A DNA stretch of 64,000 nt from NCBI GenBank assembly GCA_012976225.1, contig JAAVVG010000005.1:868001-932000 (forward strand), read 5' to 3'. Positions 34,538-44,705 of this stretch are shown piece by piece. The stretch comes from Golubevia sp. BC0850 (taxonomy: Eukaryota > Basidiomycota > Exobasidiomycetes > Golubeviales > Golubeviaceae). Under the pieces are notes generated by a model. That model did no database searches. It was not told the DNA's origin and worked only from the letters and a program-made list of their open reading frames with translations. How positions within the stretch are numbered: position 1 is the first letter of the stretch; every line of letters starts with the position of its first letter. Both the position numbers and the translations under genes were made by a program.

Positions 34538-36271
34538 AAGATTTAGATAGTGGTGATCACCTAGACCCCTCTTTATTGAGTGGATCCACGTGGGTTGGCG
34601 TCGAGTGAGGCGTCGACCTTGAGGAGATTTCTCGATTCTTCTCTTCTTTCTTCTAACCAACACGCTCAAAAACTAACTTACCCTCAAGAAAGAGAACGAT
34701 GGCCAAAGAAACGAGCGTTTCGGAGGAGGTTCTTCGGTGAGTCTTTGCAGAGAGTCTCACCAAAGAACGAAAGAACAAAAGAACAAAAGAACGAACTGCT
34801 GATTCCTCTCCCCTCTCTCTCTTCTCTTCCTCTTTCCAAAGGGGCGTACTGGATAGGATCTACTCTGTAAGGGAGCCTCTGGTTATCCTCAAAAGAAGAT
34901 ACGGAGTCGACGAGAACAGTCTCCACGCCCTTCCTCCCGACCTGCAGGCAACGTCGAATTGGCAAGCCATCCTGCGTATCTCTCTGGTCTCCAAGAAGTT
35001 CAGGGATCTCTGCATTGGTCGTATCTTCGGAACAATCTTTCGTTCCAAGATCGAGAAGATCGGGAAACTATGGAAGCTGCTCGAGACCAATCCTCGCTTG
35101 CTAACCTCCACTCACACGATCTGCGCGGATTGGAAGTGCGAGTTGTATGAAAGCAAGCTAACTCCCTTCGATGCCATGTCAAGGGCTTTCACATCCAGAC
35201 TCAACTGTGTAGACGACAAGGTGACTGATGTCCAGCGAGAATTGGATTCCAAGAGGAGGAAGCGATCACTTCTCAGAGGAGAGCTCTTGCCAGAGGTGCT
35301 GGAAGAAGAAGATTACGAGTCAGATTTGGACAGTCAACTCACCTCTGATTACGAGTCCAGGATATGGAGCCTGAAGAATGAATTTGCTACTGAAGGACCT
35401 GACGGGAAAGGAATGGATGAGATCGTTACGAACCCAGCCATTCTAGAAGACGCTTTGAAGGACGTCTTCTCCTCCAGCACTCGACTCAAGCACCTGCATT
35501 GGACCTCCAGCTATGTTCCTACCTTCACATCGTCTATCAATGCTTTGGTTCAGCTTGGCTCTCTGGAGAGCTTAAAATCGGTGAGGAAGATCACTTGAGT
35601 GGTACTGAATTCAGCCAACCTCGCGAGTCCTCTTCGCTTTTGAAATTCTGATGCGGCATTCTACTTCACTGACTATCGAGGCTGACAGATTCCTCTATCC
35701 CTCCTTGAATCTGTCTAAAGCTGCCATATGGCTCCTGGCTCCCGATCTCTTGCGGCTCAAGATCGATAACGCTTCCGAGGGGATCACGTCAAAGGACATA
35801 TTCTTGCGTCGGGAACGAGGTCTTCAAGTCGCCATCAACCTCATCAGATATGCTTCAAAATTGGAGAGCCTGGATTTCTTGGGCCAGTTCGGACTGACGT
35901 AAAGTGCTATAGAGTGGGGTTCGGAGGAGAGGAGAGGCCTTCCCATCGACTTTTCGCAAGGAATCTTTGAATCCACCGCCTTGGAACAGACACTTCCCTT
36001 CCTGGCTTCCATACCGAAGATAGAACGGTACAGCGCGGAGTGGGAACCACTGCTTCATTCCCTCAGCTACCTCTTCCCGGCTCTTCAAGAGATCCACTCG
36101 GGCAAGCTCCACCAGCCTCTTCAAAAAGAAGACATTCTTGAGCTTGGAAAAGAAGCCGAGAAAGGAGATCACAGACTCAACTACGTAGCTGCTCAGTTGA
36201 GGAATGAAGGCGTTGCGGATGAAATGGTCAGGATTTGGAATGAAAGGCATGGAGCGTCGACAGTGGGATAA
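34538..36271 (+). repeat. inverted segmental duplication, copy 1
   Basis: About 1.73 kb nearly identical, in opposite orientation, to 59243-60975. It starts at AAGATTTAGATAGTGGTGATC and fades within the last 35 nt of the F-box frame. The central stretch is identical as far as I could compare on both strands. Differences seen: GATC present once here and twice in the partner near the outer end, an extra AAAAGAAC unit in the first intron, a few single substitutions, and a cluster of substitutions in the last 35 nt. No terminal inverted repeats, target-site duplication or transposase accompany it. Confidence 0.93.
34699..36271 (+). CDS. F-box-like protein, copy 1 of an inverted pair
   Basis: Exons 34699-34736, 34842-35580 and 35681-35902 give MAKETSVSEEVLR, GVLDRIYSVREPL and about 330 residues in all. 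Segment SNWQAILRISLVSKKFRDLC resembles the end of an F-box; the rest looks leucine-repeat-like and helical (LKSADRFLYPSLNLSKAAIW, LIRYASKLESLDFLGQFG), so a substrate adaptor of SCF ubiquitin ligases is plausible but not proven. A TAA at 35900 stops the frame, yet the same frame stays open after it to 36271 with protein-like sequence (FESTALEQTLPFLASIPKIE, LHSLSYLFPALQEIHSGK). Both copies share this TAA. Either the protein ends at 35902 or an ancestral nonsense change shortened it. The first intron holds AAAAGAAC repeats. Confidence 0.6.
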
Positions 36272-36707
36272 ACTCCAAGAGAAGGAACGTGATTGACGAA
36301 TACCTGTATTTATAATTCTCATGACTTTCGAATCGAAACTTTGTTGGTAACGAATCTGAAGGAAGTTCGACTTGTATAGGGATAGAGAAAGAAGAAGAAG
36401 TACTATGACTATGAATTGTTCGAATTTAGATTTTGTTTAGAGTTACATGAGTGAGAAGATTGCCCTTCCTTACTCTGGTTTCATCTCATGAGACTCGAGC
36501 TTGAAATTTTATTTGCGAGAGAAAGGTAACAATTCGGAACGTGAAGGGGATCGGAAGACTTTTTGAGGTTGCAATTAGAGAGGTGAAAAGACCAAGGGAA
36601 GAAAGAGCGGAACGAGAAACGAGACCGAGTAGCATTTTGTTTTGTTTTAATTCCTTTGTATCTCAGTTGATCTGGTTTGATTTGAAAGCTGGAAACCTTC
36701 AACAGAT
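36272..36707. other. intergenic between convergent genes
   Basis: About 440 nt between F-box copy 1 (+) and the end of TOP1 (-). Nothing recognised; sequence similarity to the flank of copy 2 has ended here. Confidence 0.4.
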
Positions 36708-39700
36708 CTAATTAGATTCGTCTCCAGGTAATTCAGCCTCAGATTTGAATTTTGGTCTGAAAGCACCTTCCTTCTTCTCCTTCTCTTCGTTGGCGAGCGA
36801 GTTGTCTGTGATAGCAGAACTCATAGTTCTCATCTTTGACTCTGCATCTTCAACGAAGACCTGAGAAAGGAACAAAATTAAAGGGAGAGAAAAGATGAAA
36901 TCAGAATGGGGGAGGAATCAAAGTAAAGGAAACCGCCCGCTCTCATCTCGAATCTCAATCTCAAACTCACCCAATTAGGAGAGAGATCCTTTCCATCATC
37001 ATCAGTAGCTGCCCATTTGAACTTCTTCTGCATACCAGCAGGGAAGAAAGCATTCAAAGTCATGATTCTGAGATCCAACTCCATTTTCTCGCTATCACCA
37101 GAGGAATTCTTGTTACCTCTTTGTTTGGCTTTAGCTAGAGCTCTTGCTTCGACTTCTTCTGGATCAGCTTTCAAGATAGCTTTACCAATGGCCTCTTCTT
37201 TAGCGTCCAATTTGACTTCCTCCTCTTCCTTCTTGACCTTTCCTTTTCCTTTCCCTTTTGAGGCAGGTTTGACGTCTTCCTCCTCCTCTTCTTTCTTGAC
37301 AGCTTTTCCCTTGGCTTTTCCTTTTCTTTTTGAAGCCGGTTTAGAGTCTTCATCTTCAGAATCGTCATCATCGTCATCATCATCCTCTTTCTTCACAGCT
37401 TTCCCCTTTTCTTTCTTTCCACCTTTGGAAGTTGGAGGTTTAACATCTTCTTCTTCCTTGACCTCTTCTTCGACAACCTCCTTCTTCACCTTCTTGGCTC
37501 TAGGTTTGACCTTTATACCTTCAGCTTCGTTCTGAGCGACCAACTTGTTGTCGAACTTTTTGATCCAAGCGAGGGTGATACGAGGATCCTAGAAAGAGGG
37601 CAAGGAAATCGAGTCCAGAAGGTCAGCAGCAGATTTCTGGCGAAGATTTGATGTCTCTCTCTCTTTGAATCCAACCAAATCTTCCTAGCAATACTCACAA
37701 TGTAATTAAGCTTCGACGTTCCCAAAGAGACTTCCTTAGTATTCTCCTTATTGACCAACTCCGCCTCTTGTTTCTTCAACATTTCCACCTTTCTAAGAAT
37801 ATTTCTAGCAGCATTTGGAACACTAATGTTCTCAGCAAAGCTCTTGTTAGCATCCCTTTCCTTCTTTAAAACCTCGAGTTGTTCATCCAAATCCTTGAAA
37901 ATAGCATCTACTTCTTCTTGAGTCTTAGGTCCTTTTCTTGACTCAAGGAATTTAGTTTCATCTTCTTCCTTCTTGGCCAATTTCTGAGCTTCGGGAAGTT
38001 TCGACTCCTTATATTCCTTTTCTCTTCTGTCTGCTTGGAAGATCTTCTCCTTCTCTGACTTGTCGAAAGTTCCTTGGATACGATCCTTCTTGGTCTTGAA
38101 CATAGCCTCTTCGTGTTCTTTGATGTCATTCTTCTTCAAGTCGATCGGTTGAAGAATGAGATCCCATTGCTTGGCGAAATCATGACTAGCAGCAGGATAG
38201 TTCTTCCTATGTTCGATGGCTGTACCAGCGGTAAGAATCTTCTGGAGCTCCTTGAAGCGATCGTAACGGATAGAGAACATCTAGAAATCAAGAGAGAAGG
38301 AGGGAATAGTACAAGATCAGTACCCTGCTAATATCCTGATGTCGGTCTGATCTGAATGAACTTTACTTACCTTGTCTTCAGTTCTTTGGAGATTCTTCTC
38401 GTGCTGTACTGGATTGACAGTCTTTTGATGGTTACAGAGAATAGCGACTTGACGATTAGCTTCATTGTAAGCGAGTTTCAAATTGCTGACGCTTAAAATT
38501 CTTTCTTCTCTCTTAGGTCTTTCAGCTAACCATTCTTCAGTACGATTCAATAGACCTTGGAAAGTAGTCGAAGCATTGTAAGTACGGAACACTTTAGCAG
38601 ATAGTCCCTTCATTCCACCATTCTTTGGGTCTTGAAGGAAGTTGTTAACCATCCCAGTCTGAGAGAGAGAAGAAGGAAAGAGGGTGAGATGCGACTTCAC
38701 TCCAATCGAACTTGCTCGCTCTTCTCAAAAGCTACTTACATCGATACAGTGAAAGATAGCATCGCCTCCTTCCTTCAAGATAGGATCTCCAGTCGTCTCG
38801 TTCTTCCCACTAGATCTCATGAACATCTTGAAGTTATTCCAAACTCTTTGAGGCATTTCCAATCTTTCCTCAAACTTCATAGAATCTTTACCCAAGAAAC
38901 TCAATTTGACGACCCACTTTGGATCTTCAGGATCTTCAGGTTCAACCAAAGTAGCATGTTCAACCAATAAAGAACAAGCTCCATAAGTAGCTGCTTCGTC
39001 ATCTCCTTTCTCGTTTCCAGCACGAAGAGAGTAGTTGTCGATCAACCAAACTACAGTTGCAATTTGACGTTCTGGTCTGTTCTTTGAAGACAGGTTCTCG
39101 TCGATGGTGGCTCTGAGTTTCCTAATACATTTCTGCGGGAAGAGGAGGCAGGCGAGAGAGGAGAGAAGAGTCGGAGGTCAGTAAAGACTAGAAACTTCGA
39201 ACTCTCGAGGATCGAACACTCACGTCCAGATTCCTAGCCTTCTCGTACTTGTCTCTATCGGAATTGGTCTTGAAATTGGAAGTTGCGTCAAGATACATGT
39301 ACTTGTATTGATTATTGATGTTCTCTTGCCAATAAGCCAACCAAGTGACAGTGTTGTTCTCGATGACAGCTTTCCAAGAGTGACCTGCTGGAGGCTCAGG
39401 AGGTGGATGATCTGGATCTCCGAGAGTGTGATTGATAGTAATATCTTCAGGACGAATGCGGGCCTGCGTTCAAGAGGAAAGAAAAGAGCAAGAGAGTTCA
39501 AAATCTCAGAATGTATGCCACTCGTTTTCTTCCTCAAATCGACTTCGTTTTTCAAATATCATCGGATAGACTCACCTTGATATGACCAGTCTTTGGGTGA
39601 GCTCCTCTACCCAAGAACAAACTTGGAGGTTCAGCGACAACATTTCCAACCTTTTGTTCTTGCCCATCTACAATGCAAACCTTCATTTCAGCTTCTGATT

Positions 39701-41123
39701 TCTTCCTTGCTTCCACCTCCATCTTTCTAGCAGAAGGTGCCAAACCTTTCTTTCTATCAATTTCAGCATCCTTTGTAGCACGCCAATAATCGTACATAGA
39801 ACCGAAATCACATTTCTCGAACTTCTTGATGTTAGTTCCATCCTTTGGAGGATGTTCTTTCAAGATCTTCTGGAAATCACCAAAGAAGTTTTTGTTGAAA
39901 ACGTCACTTCTTGCATGTGAAGTTTCCTTCTTGATAGCATAGTGCATAGCAGCTTCTTCTGCTAGAGGTTCGAGTGGAATGGGTTTACCTGGTAGGGAGA
40001 GAATCGAGAGGGGAGGGAGGGTAATGAGTTGAGATTATGCGCCCTTGGCCTTCCAAAGCATTCCAATGGGGGAAGCTTCAACTTCATCTCTTCCAGCTTT
40101 GCATTTGCCACTTTGTTTGTCCCTGTGATCTACCGCTTTCTCAAACCCTTCACACAGATCTCGTAACACTACTCACCATCATAGATCAGCATGATATCCT
40201 TTGGAAGAGGTTCGTACTCATCTGGAAATCTAGGACCAGTGTGATAAAGAGTTTTCCATTTGACTTCACCTTTACCAGAATTGAGGGTGGTACCTCCTGA
40301 AGGACGACCAGAATCTTTCTTCCCCTTTCCCTTCTTTCCCTTCTTCCCTCCTAAAGGCTTATCATCATCATCACTACTATCATCGTCATCATCATCATCA
40401 TCTCCAGATTCACCTGTAAGATCAGAATTTCCTCCTTCTTGTTGAACAGCTGGAGGAGGAGTCTTCTTTCCTTTCTTCTTGACTGGAGACTTAGACCTAG
40501 AAGTTTTGCCATTCTTCTTTGAAGTTAAAGGTGTCTGAGAAAGTGGTTCATCATCTGAATCTTCTGGAGCTGATTGAGCTGGAGCAGGTCTTTTACGAGA
40601 AGAAGAAGTTGAAGCAGCAGGAGTAGTTGGTTTGACATCTTTCTTCTTTAGAGGAACATCTTCATCCACGTCCATCTCTTCTTCTGCTTTCTCTGGTTTA
40701 GCCTTTGGCTTTCCATTCGAAGTTCCATTTCCGTTCGAACTTGGTTTGGCACTTCCATTTGATTGAGGTTTGGAAGCTGATGGAGGTTTGGATTTGGAGG
40801 GAGTCTTGGAAGTTGACTTTGGTTTGACAGGGACAGTCTTGGACAGTGGAGCGTCATCATCTGAAGAATCGTTGTTGTTGACTGCTCTACGTTGAGCGTT
40901 GGTTTGCTTAGAGCGCTTGGTCTGCGAGTAGAAGGTGATGGTGATGAAGGGAGTGAGTCGGTCGCGACGTGAAGGGAGGTGACAAGTAGTCATAGGAGAA
41001 GGGGGTAGGACAGATGGGGGATTGGGTATAAAGATATAGAAACTGAGATCTACTTACCAAAGGAACGTCTTCGTCGCTCAGTTCGGAACCAGAGGAAGCT
41101 GGTCTCTTGGAGGTTGAAGCCAT
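36708..41123 (-). CDS. TOP1: DNA topoisomerase I (type IB)
   Basis: Nine exons (41123-41058, 40921-40177, 39988-39576, 39463-39224, 39132-38740, 38658-38371, 38280-37699, 37588-36971, 36860-36708) join in phase to 1165 aa, against about 770 in yeast and human. The enzyme relaxes supercoils through a 3'-phosphotyrosine intermediate. The N-terminal 245 residues are Lys/Ser/Asp-rich and disordered. Core motifs: FGSMYDYWRATKDAE, LRAGNEKG, LSAKVFRTYNAS, ILCNHQKTVN and the active-site GTSKLNYIDPRITLAW with Tyr at about residue 908. A long helical linker (about residues 770-880) is present. After KKFD a Lys/Glu/Asp-rich stretch of about 160 residues separates the active-site segment from LNAFFPAGMQKKFKWA, which in yeast and human follows within about 15 residues. 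Confidence 0.95.
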
Positions 41124-41728
41124 GGCAGGTAGCTGTGGGTGTGGCTTGCTGCTGCGTTGTACGTTTTGTGTCGTGTGAGTTGAAGAGTTGCTGTTGGATC
41201 CGATTAGAATAAGAATAAGAATTAGAATTAATGAGAAATTCAATTCAATCTTGAAAAGAGGTTGTGCTTCAGGATAAAGGAGTACCCTTCGCTCATATGC
41301 TGTATACAAGACTGTTCTTCTCCAAAATCAAATCTGAAATCCTCCTGAGCCAATCACAAATCGCAGTTCCAATAGCCAAGGTAAGTTGAGCAGTTCAAGT
41401 CATCAGAATAGAATAGAACTGCCATCAAAACATCAGCTCTATTCCTCTCTGGAAACAAAGAAGAAGGAGAAAGCGAAGAAGCAGCCAGCATCATCCTCTT
41501 GACTGTCCACTCACGCTCGACTGAACACCTTCCACCCCCTTTCCTTCACAAGGTCAAATTAAATCGAATCGAATCTCCAATCTATTAGCTCTTTGACCCC
41601 CTCCCCTCACACCATCTCATACAGTGAGTCTCCAATCTCCTCACTCTTCCTCAACTTCCCACCTCCAATCTAATCTTCACCTCTTCCTCTCCCCTTCCCT
41701 CCCCTCTCCCTCTCCCTATCACTCAGCC
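41124..41728. other. divergent promoter region of TOP1 and NDUFB3
   Basis: About 600 nt between divergent starts. It is C/T-rich on the plus strand towards NDUFB3 (41500-41725) and ends in a CAG just before the ATG, which could be a 3' splice site of a 5'-UTR intron. No TATA box seen. Confidence 0.45.
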
Positions 41729-41977
41729 ATGCCATCTCTCTACCGTGATCCATGGGCCAAACGTGAAGCCTGGAGAAAGCACCCAATCTTTTCTCATCGA
41801 TACATGTTCAGGAATCTCTTCCCAGGTTTCGGAATAGCTCTAGGTGCCTTCTCTGTCTACCTAGCAGTAGACGCCTTGACTCATCCTTCAAACATCGCAA
41901 AGCTAAAGGAAGATGCAAAGAGGCAGAAAGAAGGATCAAGCTTGAAGGAAGCTTTGGTTGGAAAAGCTGATCATTAA
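41729..41977 (+). CDS. NDUFB3: NADH:ubiquinone oxidoreductase B12 subunit (NDUFB3-like)
   Basis: A single exon encodes 82 aa. The family pattern is clear: DPWAKREAWRKHPIFSHRYM, then FRNLFPGFGIALGAFSVYLA, the one membrane span, then VDALTHPS and a short charged C-terminus. It is a supernumerary membrane-arm subunit of mitochondrial complex I, so this fungus has a conventional complex I. The short length is normal. The same frame remains open for 70 codons beyond the stop, described separately. Confidence 0.88.
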   Translation: MPSLYRDPWAKREAWRKHPIFSHRYMFRNLFPGFGIALGAFSVYLAVDALTHPSNIAKLKEDAKRQKEGSSLKEALVGKADH

Positions 41978-42190
41978 GCGGTTGGGAAAGTAGCAGGGTT
42001 GGATGGAGATGAATTGAAGGATCTGGAGCCATGGGGAAGACAATCAGAAATTCATGAAATCTTACATTCTCTATTTGAAGATGGTTCTGAGGGAGTGATT
42101 AGAGGAGAGAGGGACCTAGGTTTAGAAAGAGGACGAGCTCCCCTTCCTCGACTTCATATCCAAGCTCTCCTCCCTTCCCACTTTCTTTGA
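41978..42190 (+). other. open frame continuing after the NDUFB3 stop
   Basis: Directly after TAA at 41975-41977 the same frame runs 70 codons without a stop: AVGKVAGLDGDELKDLEPWG and onward, ending LLPSHFL at 42190. The start of this stretch is charged and protein-like. It may be chance, an alternative splice product or a relic of a longer gene. I see no family match. The following 500 nt, up to the TATA box at 42680, hold another open frame with no recognisable protein. Confidence 0.3.
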
Positions 42191-42679
42191 CATTGAACCC
42201 ACCCTCTTTAGCTTCTTTAGGCATCCATTCAACTTTCACTGGATGGGTTGAGGTGAGAGGAGGATTGAGATCTCAATGGAATCTGAGGACTATGCCACCT
42301 TCCTCCTCTATCATCCTCGAATTCCATTCTCGCTATCAATCCTTTTCTTCCTCCTCAAAATTTCGCTCTGACTACTCTCAAATTTTCAAGACAGTCTACC
42401 AGCAAGAGAATTCTCCTTCAAGGCTCAGTGTGACCTCTGCTTTTTGCAAGTCAGTCATTCAGCAATTCCCACAAAGGAGAGTTCGCTTGACAATTAACAC
42501 TGATACTCTGAAAGATGGAATTGAAATGTGTGTATTGAATTTAAAACGAAACTTTGTCCGGATCCCTTATCCGCATTCGCAGCCAACTTCATGTCGGGAG
42601 CCAAACAAGCCCAAAACAAGGGATGGACGGATTCAGATTTCGGATTCAGGCACCTGTGGCGCTGTGACTAAGAAAATCA

Positions 42680-42687
42680 TATAAAAG
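42680..42687 (+). promoter_or_regulatory. TATA box TATAAAAG
   Basis: TATAAAAG on the plus strand, 307 nt upstream of the ATG of the low-complexity gene. A GTGAGT at 42768 downstream of it suggests a 5'-UTR intron between the box and the coding start. Confidence 0.5.
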
Positions 42688-42986
42688 GATGCGAGGAGAA
42701 GTTTTCTCTCTTCTTTCATTCTTCCTGACTTCTTACAAAACATCCAAAGGGAGAGGTCTCGCAAAATGTGAGTTGCATAATTCGAGACGCGATCCTGGAA
42801 ACACGAAAGATCATTGCTGACTTGAAAAAGCTCTCTCCTCTCTCACTTCTTCCTTTTCAACGATTACCCTTAGAATCTCTTTCAATCTTCCTTTTCTATC
42901 TACATCCAAACGATTTAAAAGTTCGACCATCCATCTCCGCTCCGCCCTCTTTCGAACTTCAGCCCTCGCTGCATTCGGAAATCACC

Positions 42987-44129
42987 ATGACAACCAATCT
43001 TGGAAAAGATGCCAACTCCTCAACTATCGTTCAGAATTTAGAAAGAGATTCAATGATACAGAAGAGGGAGCCTCAACTATTAGAAGCTTTCGAAGAATCC
43101 AATCCTCAAAGTGAGAGGAGCTCTCAGTGGCTTCAGTCCAGAGATTCCAGTTCTTCTCCTGATCCATTTTCACCAAGTCGTCAAATCAACAAACAATCAG
43201 ATCAAAATAGAACTGATCAAAACCCTTCGAGTCAAGACCAAAATTCAAGAACTCCTCCTAAAGCCCATTTGAACCAACCTATTCAACCTTTAACTCCATT
43301 TTCACCTTTCGCTAGAGAATTCGTGTCTAAGTCTTCAAGATCTACTCAAGAGAACAACGTTCTCGTTAGTAGTTCTTCAAGACAAAATCCTCGCAACGTT
43401 GATAATCAATTTCCAAATGTCGTTCACAATTTCTCTCCTCCAAACACACCTTACGTCGGTCAAAGTATCTCTGCCATTTATTCTCCGACTGGAGCTATTC
43501 ATTTCGTAAGCTCTTCTTCAATTCAACCACCCCCATTAACTCCAATTTCACCATCATTATCTCGTCGTCAAACCTCAAATCCCAATCAACAATTCTTAAC
43601 CAATCAACACTGCCATCATCAAAGTCCAAATCTTTCTGATTCAACACCTCAAAATCACTCAATTCCACGTTCACCAATTCTAGGAAGAGGTTTTCAATTC
43701 AATCATCCTCAAACTTCCCCACTTTTAAAACATCAACCAAGTCTGTCACCATTGATGCCTAACTCTCACACTTTCAACAAGACTCCTTCACCTCAATTTA
43801 ACCAAGGAAGATTTACAACCCCCACTTCATCTCCTTTAAACCTTCAAGGTCAATTTCAAACTTCTCCTTCTGGTTCATTACCAAATCTTTCAGTTGTCAC
43901 TGTTAAGCCTAAAAAGATCGAGATCAATGTATCAGGAGAAAGAATCAATGGAAACCCTTCTAGAAAAGAAGTCAGGAAAGAATTGGAAGATAGAAAAAGA
44001 ATGAAGGAACAAATGATTAAGAAAGAAAGTTTGGAACAAATCAAGTTGAGAGAATGGGAAGAGGAGAGTAGAACTAGTATGGATGGACTTCATATGGCTT
44101 TTCAGAGGATGTTTACCAGAGGTAGTTGA
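42987..44129 (+). CDS. Pro/Ser/Asn/Gln-rich protein, unknown function
   Basis: I do not recognise it. ATG 42987 is the first in-frame Met of a long open frame and gives 380 aa. Residues 1-300 are low complexity, with many Ser-Pro and Thr-Pro pairs (TPFSPFAREF, PPPLTPISPS, NKTPSPQFNQ), so it could be a target of proline-directed kinases. The C-terminal 70 residues are different: highly charged and helical (KEVRKELEDRKRMKEQMIKK, then LREWEEE), probably coiled coil. The frame is open upstream to 42768, where GTGAGT overlaps an ATG; a spliced 5' leader is likely. Nuclear or scaffold roles would be guesses. Confidence 0.65.
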   Translation: MTTNLGKDANSSTIVQNLERDSMIQKREPQLLEAFEESNPQSERSSQWLQSRDSSSSPDPFSPSRQINKQSDQNRTDQNPSSQDQNSRTPPKAHLNQPIQPLTPFSPFAREFVSKSSRSTQENNVLVSSSSRQNPRNVDNQFPNVVHNFSPPNTPYVGQSISAIYSPTGAIHFVSSSSIQPPPLTPISPSLSRRQTSNPNQQFLTNQHCHHQSPNLSDSTPQNHSIPRSPILGRGFQFNHPQTSPLLKHQPSLSPLMPNSHTFNKTPSPQFNQGRFTTPTSSPLNLQGQFQTSPSGSLPNLSVVTVKPKKIEINVSGERINGNPSRKEVRKELEDRKRMKEQMIKKESLEQIKLREWEEESRTSMDGLHMAFQRMFTRGS

Positions 44130-44705
44130 TTTGATGGATGAACTTGATGGGCTGGTGACAGGATGTTGATGAGGGCTGGGGGAAAACATAAGGTAGAAAG
44201 AAGGGGTTAAGGGATTTGGAAACGAGGGCCAGTTGAATTGTCAATCAACGTCCTCGCTTTTGGTTTCTTTGTGATTGTGGAAATAGATTCTCATTGTAAT
44301 TAATAGTTCTCATTCAACATCATATATAATTAAGCGATCCTGGAGATCCTCTCATCTTTACATGACCAACTAGGAATTTGAGGTACCTTACCTGAACTCA
44401 GGTTGAAATTAATCCGATAAGACGAGAGTGATGCGCATGATGTGCGCGGAACGAATGGTGAGATTGCCGAGAAGAATTTGAATTCCAATTCAGAATCAGA
44501 AGTACATGCGTCTCCTGAATCGGGAGAGCGGCAATGAAAATCGAAAAACTCGGGGAAGAAGAGAAGGGTATCAGAAGATTGATAACTGGAGATTCAATAG
44601 AATACATGCTGCGTGAGATGAGACAGAGGCTCAGAAGAAGCTACAGGCAAAGTGGGCGACTGAGACGCAGACGAAGGGCCAAGCGGACAGCTCGATGGAC
44701 CTTCA
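44130..44705. other. intergenic between convergent genes
   Basis: About 575 nt between the low-complexity gene (+) and the end of DUO1 (-). AT-rich near 44290-44340. Nothing recognised. Confidence 0.4.

Noticed and set aside
34580-34870. Frameshift in F-box copy 1 caused by the extra repeat unit
   Set aside because: The longer upstream frame starts with GTG and runs through an intron. The true ATG at 34699 splices over the repeat, so the unit does not shift the frame.
35581-35680. Stops after LKSVRKIT in the F-box genes as inactivating
   Set aside because: A GTGAGG donor and CGAG acceptor remove 100 nt in phase and join LKS to ADRFLYPSL, so these stops are intronic.
37017-37535. Ser/Phe-rich plus-strand protein
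   Set aside because: Antisense shadow of the Lys/Glu-rich insertion in TOP1.
42187-42684. 165-residue plus-strand frame as a gene
   Set aside because: No recognisable protein, no convincing start, and it runs into the TATA box of the next gene.
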